Positions 13,297 through 24,027 of a stretch of DNA of 64,000 bases are shown in pieces. The stretch comes from Onchocerca lupi (lineage: Eukaryota; Nematoda; Chromadorea; Rhabditida; Onchocercidae): contig JAOVVO010000058.1 of NCBI GenBank assembly GCA_028564675.1, positions 124,001 to 188,000 of the forward strand, given 5' to 3'. Position numbers and translations under genes: made by a program. The notes below the pieces were generated by a model, which did not search any database, was not told the origin of the DNA, and saw only the letters and a program-made list of their open reading frames with translations. Positions within the stretch are counted from its first letter, which is position 1. Each line of letters starts with the position of its first letter.

Positions 13297-16200
13297 TGTC
13301 GACTGCTGTGGAAAGTGAAGTTTGAAGCTTTATGGCACACGTAGGTGGATAGATGAAGCTATGCTTTGTAAATTCGACGTTTATAACTTCTCCATCTTCC
13401 CCAGCTGTTGCTCATCAACGATCTGTGCAACGCCCCTAAGATGCCTTGGCTTTTGCCGCATAATCTGCGATATTTTGGACAACTGTTGCTGATGCTATTG
13501 CTGTTGATAACGCCTCCTGAGCAGTGTGATGTGTAAAGTAGTAAATTACATGATAATAGTCCCTCGCCTTATCTTATCTTATCTCCTTCAGGCCATCAGA
13601 ATATATGCCTTAGAAGATCGAGCAATTCTTCGCTTTGAAATTCATCTTCAACGGATACTATAAATCACTTGCAGCAAAAAAATAAATAACAAAACAAGAA
13701 ATATCGATCAGAAATTGAACTTTTGCGATCTAAAGCATGCAATGTATCTGAACTAAATATACAGATGATTCAGGAAGCTCAGTTTTTATGGATCGAATGT
13801 TTTTCTCAAAGAAAGTTAAAATTGCATACCTGTATGAAGGTTCAAAAAATGAAGTTAAAGAGCAATAAGAAGAGATGGAAGGTCAATTTATGGGACAATT
13901 ATGAAATTATGAAATTTGATGAGTCTCCCTCCTTTACTTATATTTCTGTTCTTGCGCGAAAGCGAAATTATTGATAACAACGATCGTGATGATTGGATGA
14001 TTCGCATTCTCAAATATGACACATATAATTATAATTTTTCTGATCAGTGCTCTGATGAAATCGAATCGATCAATTATTTATTGAAAGAACCATCGTATCA
14101 TATCAATGTAAATATTTGTTGATATAAATATTCATATCACTGATGGCAGGCGACAGAATGTCCCTGATTGTTCGAATTGGTCATTTATGATAATCATTTT
14201 ATAATGTTTAAACAGTTCTACGTCATGATAAGCGTCACTGTTCCATCACAATTTATTTTATCGATTATCTGTGAGCTCAATTCTCTTGACATAATGCTTA
14301 TTAGAAAAGATATATTCACACAGAGCAGTATTGATTGCTTCGGCAGTCGATAATATCATCTATTCCCGCATCTATTGTCTCGAAAAATCAATCAATGATA
14401 ATGCTTTTGGTTTGTTTTCTTATTAAATGATAAGGATTTTTCATTCACTACTCAATCATTTTAGAAATTTCAATCAATATTTTCAATAATCAATGCGAAA
14501 AAAGAATATTTCTCATTCTTCCTTATCGTTAGTTCATTGAGACAGAAAGTGTCTTTCTCATCTTCTCATCACACTCTAAAAAAAAATCTGTTGACAACCA
14601 TAGCCGCTATAATCTCGACTATTCAACTTCATTTTCAGTTTTTATTTCAATTCGAAAAAATTATTCGATATATCTCTTAAAATTTTAAATAGATAAATTT
14701 TAAAAATAATGAAATAAATAAAAAGAATGAAATGTTCTAGGATAAGATTTCGATAAAAATAAAAGGAAACTGAAAGCGTGAAATCACAATATGAACAAAT
14801 ATGGAACAATGAGGCGAATTGGAATAAGTGCCAAAGGTGAACTTCGTGATCTTTCTCCGAAAGGTCACGCTCAAGCGTTTATAAAGCATTTATACTGCAG
14901 TATGTGTTGCAGCAATTTGTGTCAGTGGAACTTTTTTTGGTGAAAATGAATAAATGAATCGATTTGTTTTCTATGTATGTTGGGCTTGGCCATTGCATGA
15001 GTTCTCATTAACGATGCAAAAATCCTTTTGTGGCCAAAAATTCAAATACGTCAGTGGGGAAATTTGATTTTAGACGAATAAAAAGTGTTTAAGATTCTTG
15101 AATTCTTTTTATTAGTTATTCCATGCAAAACTAGGCACACTCTAAATACTAAAGGAGCCAAGTTTTCCAATATTGGCTTCTTTAATTTCACAGAGCAGTC
15201 ATCAAAAGTTGATTCGTTTGTTTATAATTTCTATTCTTTCTTTTGTCTTTTTTTTTTTTTTTTTGTCATACTAATCGATTGTCAACATCGGGCAGTTTTT
15301 CTAAACAGTTCATTCCGTATAAATACTCTAAATCCTTTAGAAATCGCTGCAATATTATTGCACCGATTAGTTATTTCATGTATAACTTTTCCAGTCGTTT
15401 ATGATCGCTTTCAATCAAATATCTAGAAAATTGAAAAAAAAGGAAATAAATTATCATATATGAATACGATGTTTGTAACATATAAAAGCAGAAGTTTTCA
15501 TTTGACCTTTAATCTTTGTCACCTATAAATTTGTTCTCATTCGCTTCATTACTTTGTTCCAGTTAACAGTATTCCTTGATCATCGCTGCTCTACCCTAAC
15601 TTTTTGAAATGATTATTTTATTTATCATTTCTATGACTGCCTTATTTCTATCAACTTTCGATCCGAAACAATGCAATAATTTGTAAATTTGCAGCATCTG
15701 CAAATAATTTCATTTCACGCAGATCAGGAAGCAATCTTGATCGAGTCGTTTGTCATTAATATATAGTAATTTATTATCATTTTGTAAATTGATAATAATG
15801 GAATAGGAAATTGCAAAAATTCATTTTTACAAATCAAATTGCAGTGATTGGTCAGCAATTCGCGAGAAACTCATAATATGACATCGCACTTCATTTGAAT
15901 GTCCGATCAAAAATCTTAGGAGCATATAAGGACTTTTTTCACTCAATTAAATCCATTCAATCGAAGTTGGGAAGGGAATCCGTCCTCAATCTTCCTCGTT
16001 TCAATAAGATTTTTCCTTCTTAAATCAAGGTTTCACCAATTTTTTCCTCTATTAATATCTTATATAAGATCTTCAGTCTCACTTTGTCTCATTTCCAAAA
16101 TATTACAAATTAAAATTAACAGAATTGCCAGGATATTGAATTGTTGTGCTTTCTCCCCGTCGAATATTGCCAATGATCAAATCTTCCATAAAAAGCACGA

Positions 16201-17624
16201 GATAATTGTTTAATTCATTATTAAAAAGCTCAGTTGACTAAGAATTAGTGGAAGAATCCCGAAACAGGAAGTACTGTAACTATCACTTTCATGTCAAATT
16301 CACAGTTTATAGAACTTCTGAGAAACGATCATTCGACGAATTTAATTTGAAACAGCGGCAGACATTAAGCATGAAATCATAAATTGTCGAAATCAAGAAT
16401 AGTTCCTCAGGCGTCGTAAAAACAGTCGCATCACCTTCAATAAAAGTAGGACTGGAAATTATGGGTGCAAATTTTATTTTGTCTTCTAATTGTTGTTGTT
16501 TTCATTTCCATTCGTGCTGTATGGCATTACAGTCCTCTTAGAATAATAAGCTGAATCTAACGTATTATTGTTGATTATCAAATTTATCTTATCGTTATCA
16601 AATCTATCTTGTAAAAAGATAGGTAAATATAATACCTTTTATAAAGATATTCATAAGAATCCTATCTGATACTATTACTAATAAAAAACATTTAATTATA
16701 AGTATGCAAAAGATGAAATTTACTCAATTTTATTCAATTCATTAATCCTTTTAAAAGAATATTAAGATTTATTTCTAACAATGCAAAAGACAAAATTCAA
16801 TTTTTAATCTATCTTAACTCTAAGAAGTGAAAATAGCACTGATACTGGCACAGAATTAATTTTGGTTGAAATAATTTCTGCCATACTTCTTTCAATTTTA
16901 AGTATTCCCCGTTTAATCTAATTATTTTTGACGTTGAGATTGAATTATTTATGAAGAAAAGGAAAAAAAAAGTCTTACTGTTTATTGTAATAATTAATTG
17001 TCTAATCAGAAGATTCCCTTATTATTTGCATAATCAAGAAGTATCAAGATCTCATCCAGCAGTATTTTTTGCAAACATTTATCCATTTGTTGAAGATCTT
17101 CCATTCATGCTTTTGATTTATGCTCTTTTAACAATATAAAACTTTTTTTAAATATTTTTCTGGTGACCAAACAACGGTATAAATTCATTGAATTGGTGAT
17201 CGTTAACTTATGAACTCATGTTTGCAAAGAATTTCTTTTCTGCATCTTCTTCGGAAGTTCAAATTTTATATATCTCAATAAATTTTAGCTTTTCGAAATT
17301 CTGCAACAAAAAATTTCATCTTTCAAACAATGCATCCTGAATTATGAATACAATTATTTGTCTGACCTCAATGGATCAATACATTTCCGGAAATTCCCTA
17401 CACCAAAAAATTTAATTGTTGTAGATATGAAGGACGCAGAGAACATTGCTCCGAAATCATCAGCAAGACAAAAATGGGAAACAACGCGAATATTAGCTTC
17501 TTTTTGGTATGCGAAAGAAAATTTCCGACCCAAATAGTTTTTAATACAATCTGCTGATGTAGTTTTGATCAAATATAATGTTTTTGCAAAATGTATTTAC
17601 GGATATTGCGGAAAGTTTGGAATT
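13297..17624. other. 4.3-kb intergenic region: pat-10 upstream side and CLN3 upstream side
   Basis: Holds the triple GATA site at 13567-13584, an alanine-rich open end on the minus strand (about 13436-13530), a possibly decayed coding stretch at 13720-14120, and a 10-bp hairpin at 14845-14869. Frames at 15085-15426 and 16951-17139 are low-complexity and unsupported. No complete gene recognised. Confidence 0.5.
13567..13584 (-). promoter_or_regulatory. Triple overlapping GATA motif upstream of pat-10
   Basis: The plus strand reads CCTTATCTTATCTTATCT, so the minus strand carries three consecutive AGATAAG units, the consensus for GATA factors. It lies about 270 bp upstream of the pat-10 start codon on the same strand. 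Binding is inferred from the motif only. Confidence 0.4.
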
Positions 17625-20600
17625 ATGACTAAAACTTTTGATCGAAATGTGAATAACGAAAATTCAAACCCCAGGATATTCGGATTATGCAACAACTACG
17701 CATATGTGATCATGTTAAGTGCAGCTGAGGATATTCTCGAACAAGAACATCAGAATACCACAACTGTCGAGACGAAATGTCTTGTAAATTTTAGATTCGA
17801 AATATTTTCATTTAAAAATGATTGTTAGCAACTAATGATGATAGCTATGTGAGTGATAACAATCATAATTATTGAAAATGATTATAAAGCATTCTGTAAC
17901 TTTTTATTCATTATTGTAATAACTCCTATTATTATTCGTTCAGGATAACATAACTTCTCGTCACTGTACTGTTATAACAACTGGAGCAGTTTTATTGGCT
18001 GACATATTACCGTGTCTTCTTGTCAAGTTGACATTTCCATTTTTCATGCAAAGGATACCATTCGGGTAAATCATTGCAGATTTGAAAAGATGAATGGATT
18101 TAACAGATACATTAAAAAAGAAAAAACTTTCTCTTGAATTTTTATTTGAAAAGAAAACGAATTTTCTAAAATTTATGAGACAATAATTGTCATTTACAGG
18201 ATACGCCACTTCATAATATGTTTGTTACAAGCACTCAGTTATTTAATCGTCGCTTTCTCCTCAGGAATTGTAATGTCCTTAACAGGTTTGCTGAAATAGA
18301 ATTTACGACATGCACTGAGTTAATCGGACAATAGTGCTGTCATGCAAATGGACATGTCACAATCTGTTTACCTAAGTGACCAAATATTCATAGATTGTAT
18401 TAGATGACTATTCAATCTCTGTCTTATCAAAAATGCTCAAATAAAATGTTTACTGCAAACATCTGCAGATGTTAACTGCCCAAAAATTGCATTTCAGGAG
18501 TGGTATTCGCCAGCCTTAGTTCTGGTCTCGGTGAAATAACTTACTTAGCACTGACTCCCTACTTCACTAAGTCTGTTTAATTAATTACACATTATTTCTA
18601 AAATTTACATTCAGAAAAAATTTTGCCTACTATTTAAAAAACTTTATTAAATCACGCTCATATATTCCAGAAACACAATCTCAACATGGTCATCGGGTAC
18701 CGGAGGTGCAGGAATAATAGGTGCTTTGGCTTATGCTGCTCTCACAGAACCTCACTTTCTGAATTTGTCACCGAAAACAACGCTTTTGATTATGCTAATT
18801 GTACCATTGATATTTTCTTTAGCGTGAGTTTAATTTGAACATAAAAGAAACCATCGAATGAGTTCAGGTGGTTGTCAACGCCTTGTCGAGACTTGTTGAT
18901 TAGAATCAGGACAGTGTTACACATGATGTCATGAGAATCTCTCTTCCTCCTTCTGATTCAGTTGAAGATGGGCATTAAACCAGATGCAAAATGGCAGTAA
19001 TTCATTTTATTTATTAATAAAGACTAGTCTGGGTAGACAATCGTTTTGCCATAGAGATTTTATGAGTTAACTTTAAAGCATTCAAAACAGTGAGAAAAAG
19101 AGAGGCATGGCGCCAGGATAAGTTTGAAGCAAGGTTGATTTATTAAACGAATTCTTTTTTCAGATACTGGTGTTTATTGGTATTGCCAGATTCGATATAC
19201 AAAGCGAAAGTTTTGGAGCCTAAAACTTGGATAGTTCCCAAAAGTTGCTTGTCTGCAATTACTTCCAGTGATAATATCCACATGGAAACAGCTGCACAAG
19301 ATGACGGAAAATCCTCCGTGTCATCCGAACCAGTCAAACAGCGGCTGCTATCCTTTAAAGAAATGTTGTTCATTACATTTGTAAGTTGTAGAAAATTTAT
19401 CATAAAATTTGAAATCTTTTTTAACATTTAGAACAAGTTTTACAATTTGCAAAAATTTACACTTCTAAGAATTTGCTTTTTTTTTTCAGCCATTATTACG
19501 ATTCATGATACCACTAATGTTTGTATATATCGGCGAATATCTTATAAATCAAGGTATTGTACAATTAATATTTTATCCATGCGATAGAGGATGGTATCTT
19601 ACACGATCAAGTCAATACCGTTGGTACCAAGTAAGTTTGAGTTTCGTCATTTAGAGCTTTTGATTATTATAGAAGAAACTTCAAAAGATTTTTAACTTCT
19701 TGAATTTGTTCTGAAACTTGAAAATGATCACGATTTTCTAGGTGCTTTATCAAGCCGGTGTATTCATTTCTCGATCTTCAATAAACATTATACAGTTACC
19801 TTATTGGGCTTTAATATGTCTGCCCATTCTTCAGGTACATTTAAATTCTTTCCCTAAAATTCACTCCAAAAAAAATTTGCATTTATTAAATACATTATTT
19901 TCTTGTTGTACGGCTATAAAATTATTATCTTGAATAATGTATAAGCAATTTGTAAACTACAGAAGATTAATGATACTAATTGATCTGAGGATGAATTGAT
20001 AAGCTTGTGCTCAATATCTCATTGCACAGCATACCTAAGTAATATTTTTTGTTTCCGCATGATACTTACGTTTATTAATCCTCAACTTCAGTCTATTAAT
20101 CCTCAACTTCATTCATCCTTCCAATCTATCGAGTTTACTTCCTCAAATTGTCAAATCTTATTTTAACATTGCATTAATTTTCTTTTTTATAGTTCATGAA
20201 TGTGCTGATTTTCTTCTTCGAATCGCTTTACTTTTATATGCCGCATATTTGGGTTCTGTTTACGTTAATATTATTTGAAGGATTATTCGGCGGTTCATCT
20301 TATGTCAATACATTTATTCATATACACAATTTCGTACGTTTGGAACTATTTATTTGTATTTTTTTAATCGCATATATATAAGTATAGCGAGTCAGAAAGT
20401 CGTTAACAACGATTTTGAAGAATCGTGTCCTTCATCCTCCCTCCAAATCTATTAAATGAAAAATTTTCTTTTCAATTCTTCATTCTCAATTTCTTTATAG
20501 TGAAAAGGTCGCATTACTATTATTTGTTTCAAATTTGTAAAATAATAGCACATGATAACAAGAAGTTGAAAAATATGAAGAAAATAGAAAAAATCATAAT

Positions 20601-21344
20601 AAAAACGAGATATAAAATACTCTTCACTACAACTATCACCAGCAAACATACAAATAACTAACAAATAAAAAAATCTGCAATTGAACTAAAACAGGTGCAT
20701 AAAAAACCAAAAAAGTATAACCACAACAATCCTGCTGATCAAAATTAATAAAAATCAAATGACTTGACTTATTTCATAAACAACAAACTCCTAAAAAAAA
20801 ACCTAATCATATGGACATAAGGCAAATAATGCAACCACTACCACCAGAAAAAAGCAAAATCCAATCCAAGATACAGTGCTCAAAGCAATAATTTTCTTAG
20901 CATCCCTGTCAACCACAGCACAAAAACCAGAAAAAAATCACAGTAAAAAAACCAATATAAAAAACAAAAGATGAAACATCAGAATTTAAAGAAACACAGA
21001 CATATACTATGTAACCAAGCATAGTATCCACGAGAGAAAAAGACAATATGATATTCCGTTATCAATTGAGGTTTTAAGTTCATGTTTTGCACTGCTGTGG
21101 GACTTGCAGAAAAGAAAGTAAATAACTGACAACTGAGAACTGTTTTTTGGAAAATTCAAATCAATTAATCGAATTCATAATAAATTGCAAAAGAAATTTT
21201 TAGGCGAAACCAGATGTTCGCGAATTTTCAATGTCTATCAGTTCATTGGGTGACGCCATTGGAATTGTCATTGCAGGATTCGCTTCCATTCCAATTTATA
21301 ATTATGTATGTGGGACAAATCTACCCGCACATATCACAGGTTGA
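17625..21344 (+). CDS. CLN3/battenin lysosomal membrane protein
   Basis: Ten exons: 17625-17783, 17944-18065, 18200-18285, 18498-18570, 18671-18823, 19164-19380, 19490-19630, 19742-19834, 20193-20333, 21204-21344; 1326 nt, 441 aa (human CLN3 is 438). CLN3 is a multi-pass lysosomal/endosomal protein, required for glycerophosphodiester clearance, whose loss causes Batten disease in people. Family landmarks in order: LGLCNN-like (FGLCNNYAYVIMLSAAEDIL), AVLLADILP-like, SSGLGE, STWSSGTGGAG, EYLINQG, QYRWYQVLYQAGVFISRSS and FEGLFGGSSYVNTF, then REFSMSISSLGDAIG near the C-terminus. The variable loop between exons 5 and 7 is acidic and S/T-rich, as in the family. The 5' end is the first in-frame ATG giving a plausible cytosolic N-terminus. 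A poly(A) signal is at 21549. Intron 9 holds a mitochondrial insertion. Confidence 0.95.
20500..21060 (-). pseudogene. NUMT: nuclear copy of mitochondrial nad5 fragment
   Basis: This intronic stretch is strikingly A/C-rich on the plus strand, i.e. T/G-rich on the minus strand like nematode mtDNA coding strands. The minus-strand translation around 20920-20849 gives SGFCAVVDRD and DAKKIIALSTVSWIGFC, the conserved ND5 core. Upstream (to about 20960) FYIGFF appears in another frame, so at least one frameshift separates them. Downstream come LLFM and QQD-like remnants, and a GDSCSEEYFISR stretch near 20630. The frame is broken by stops even if TGA is read as Trp. Ends are approximate. Confidence 0.78.
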
Positions 21345-22309
21345 GAATCTTATCAGTACCTATTCTATTTGATTCTAATTAAGTAATATTGTTAACATTT
21401 CCCTTATTTGTTCATCCACTTTTTTTGTACAATTTTTCAAGTATATCTCTTGTTCCCTTTTTGCATCCTTGCATTGCATTTCACGTAATTTCAAAAATTT
21501 TTTATGATTAAAATCATAAAAAACTCCACAAAATCTCCCAACAATTCAAATAAATTCTGTATGGAGACTAGGCAAATTTGTCATTATCATCTCATCGAAG
21601 AAAATTAAAACTTACTTCGATGAGATGATAAAAAATCGAAAATCACTGTGAAAATAAGAATGTTAAAGATATATTCAAATAATTCCAAGCAATTCTGAAT
21701 GCTTGGATCGTTTCTTGGTTGATAAGAAATAGGCTACAATTAATCTGATCAATGCATAGACAGAAAAAAGGATACAATTGCTGTTATTGTGGTCTCGCTT
21801 GAAAGGGATCATGTGAGACTAACTAATTTAGCTACATGGACGATCTTATGCAAAAGTTAAAGAAATTTTATAATTAATTAAGAATTCTCAACATAGAAAC
21901 AAGCAAATGAAGGGAGGAGAGAATATTAAGTTTAATAAAATGCATGAAGACGAACAATCTGCATATCATATAACAGGTAACGAATATGCTAAATTATAAT
22001 GCGAACAATTTTTCACAATTCCGATGCATTGCTCTCATATTAAATTCTATGCCTAACTAATGGAAATATGGAAAAAAAAAATTAATTTATGATTTATTCA
22101 TAGCCATTTTCACTCTTCACCTAATTTGCTTTACAAAATTCTCTCTATAGAAATAAAAAGTGGTCGTGACAGAAATAATCTTAAAATAAGGTCTAAATGA
22201 TCCTGAATGGTTTTAAAACATAAGGAAATTAAGAACTTCTAGAAAACAGATAATTTTCGGACAAATATAAAGATTCATCTTTCTCCCTTTCTTTGTAAAA
22301 CAATAAGCC
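21345..22309. other. Convergent intergenic region between CLN3 and the unknown minus-strand gene
   Basis: Contains the CLN3 poly(A) signal AATAAA at 21549-21554 and a perfect 17-bp hairpin at 21584-21631. Otherwise AT-rich, with no coding signal. Confidence 0.6.
21584..21631. repeat. Perfect 17-bp inverted repeat (hairpin)
   Basis: Left arm TTATCATCTCATCGAAG (21584-21600), 14-nt A-rich loop, right arm the exact reverse complement (21615-21631). It lies 30 nt past the CLN3 poly(A) signal. It could form in the RNA 3' end, be a small foldback element, or be part of a small-RNA precursor. Confidence 0.85.
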
Positions 22310-24027
22310 TCATTCCTTTTCTGTAGTGGATTCGGCAGCCTTTTTCATGCAACGGCGAGCACGAGTAGGCTGCTTCTTTGGTGCCATCAGAAGATTACCA
22401 CAATACTTCAAATATATTCTCGGTGAGTTCACTGGAGTTTGGAAGTTATTTGACTTGTTCTGATAACTTGGAACTGCAACGGGAATCTGTTCATCCAGTT
22501 CATCGGCTGCTACGTCATCTCCGGATATATCTTTCATAAAGCGATTCTGTTCTTGATTATTTAAAATATTTCGAGCTGTTCCGACAGAATTTTGTGGCGT
22601 CTTATTTGAAGTTTGCTTTACAATGTTTGGAGCGTTCGGAATCACTGAAGAAGTGCCAACAGAAGCAGTGCCCGGAAGTAATGAAGTTGTTGGAATATGT
22701 TGACTGCTGACTGCCGAAAAATGCTGATTGCCAAAAATAGTGGAAAGTGACAGCTCTGTAGCATCCGATGCTCTTTGAACTATCTTAGAATCATTGTTTT
22801 GGCCGATATTCTGAAACGAATAGCATAATAAAAAAACTGTACATGATATGAAATGAATTTATTTACAACTAGTTGGAGGTCACGCACTGCCACAACGCGT
22901 ATCAGATCTAGCTCCTAAGTAAAAAATAAAAGTGTAAATGTTCATTCGTTCAAAATCTTAAATCTCCGAAAGTTCTTACCGATTGCTCTGAAATTTTGAC
23001 ACAACAGAGTCCTGTTTGAAGCTGATCTATTGTTTCTCGTTGATCGTTCGCCGATGCCCGTTCATCTTTAGTTTTATTTGTAGTTAATCGCTGCATTATT
23101 TTCGTTATGCGAGTACGACTACCTAAGTTATGAGACATTATTTGACTGAACTAAAGCAAGCCGATTGCACCCAAATTGTCCCCGGAAAAAACGGATTGCC
23201 TTCGAAATTGTCAACGTAGAAACTCCGAACTGAACTCGGATTGCTGTCTAATTTATACTGATTCTACTCCAAAATTCAAACCTTATAAATCCTTTCGGGG
23301 CTCTTCCTCTTTTCCTGATCTACAATTTATCGCCTTATGATTGGTCGACCTTATTTTGTTTATCTATTAATTGGAGCGTTTTGATGTTAAACATGTTTGT
23401 CCTTTTGGTAATAAACATGTTTATCGTTTTGGCGGCGAAATATTTATCTTTTGGGCGGTAAACGTGTTTATCGCTTTGGTGCAAACAAGTTGATCGCTTT
23501 GGCGGGAAACATGTTTATCCTTTTGTTGGTAAACATGTTTGTCCTTTTGGTGTAAACATGTTGATCATTTTGACGATCAATATGTTTATTCTTAAGGAGA
23601 GCAAGAAATAGATATATCTATATAGAAAACGCGCTTATTCGAATGCAACGTTGTGTCAAAATCAAAGCAATCGGTGAAGAACCTGCAACGTTGTGTCAAC
23701 AGTAATAGGAAATATTTACATTATTGATATAGATTTATTAAAGTATCTCAGCTTCACAGCAATCTAACATTTTGCATCTCTATTTAAACAAAATGAAAAT
23801 ATTCGAACAAGGAAACATTTTTTAGTACATACATTATTAATTTGCTGTTCAGCAACAGCGTTGCTGGCCGACTGTTCCGTTTCACATTCTTTCCGCTTTG
23901 TTGAATTTTCATTATGCTTAATTTTACGTTTATTCTGATCGCTTCGCTTATATCGTTCATTTTCCATTTCTTCTAGGCAACGATCGATTTGAACAATTTC
24001 AAAAGTTCCAAATGGTGATAGGAAAGA
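22310..24027 (-). CDS. Unrecognised protein, basic C-terminus, probably nuclear (5' incomplete)
   Basis: Phase-consistent exons on the minus strand: 24027-23833 (65 codons, acceptor TTTTCAG), 22914-22870 (15 codons) and 22810-22310 (166 codons plus stop). All are phase 0 with good donors (GTATGT at 23832). The first starts SFLSPFGTFEIVQIDRCLEE and becomes highly charged; its own first ATG would be 24072 if the acceptor is not used. The last is S/T/N/Q-rich with an acidic patch and ends in a lysine/arginine-rich tail (MAPKKQPTRARRCMKKAAE). This layout suggests a DNA- or chromatin-associated protein, but I recognise no family. An additional ATG-led frame (23138-22980, 53 codons, donor GTAAGA) lies inside the intron's repeat element and could be an alternative first exon giving a 234-aa protein. 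Confidence 0.5.
22939..23701 (+). mobile_element. LTR-like composite repeat (copy B) with 24-bp tandem core
   Basis: The middle part (about 23250-23390) matches solo LTRs A and C: the CTTTCGGGGCTC, TTTCCTGATCT, TCGCCTTATGA and TTTATCTATTAATTGGAGCGTTTTGATG blocks. Proposed ends TGTTC...CAACA have flanks GTAAA and GTAAT, a one-mismatch duplication. Near both ends lies an inverted motif of about 34 bp (GTTCTTACCGATTGCT at 22972; its near reverse complement around 23660-23693). Centrally there is an array of about nine 24-bp units. The outer boundaries are inferred. Confidence 0.6.
23387..23594 (+). repeat. Minisatellite, about nine 24-bp units
   Basis: Diverged units of the form GTAAACATGTTTATCGTTTTG follow each other without a gap inside element B. 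The same unit occurs about twice in LTR A (around 885-930) and once in LTR C (around 42905-42930), so the array length differs between family members. Confidence 0.85.

Noticed and set aside
15085..15426. 113-codon plus-strand open frame
   Set aside because: Runs through a T-homopolymer (Phe tract) and has no recognisable domain or splice context.
16951..17139. Lys-rich-start frame upstream of CLN3
   Set aside because: No in-phase link to the CLN3 exons and no family signature.
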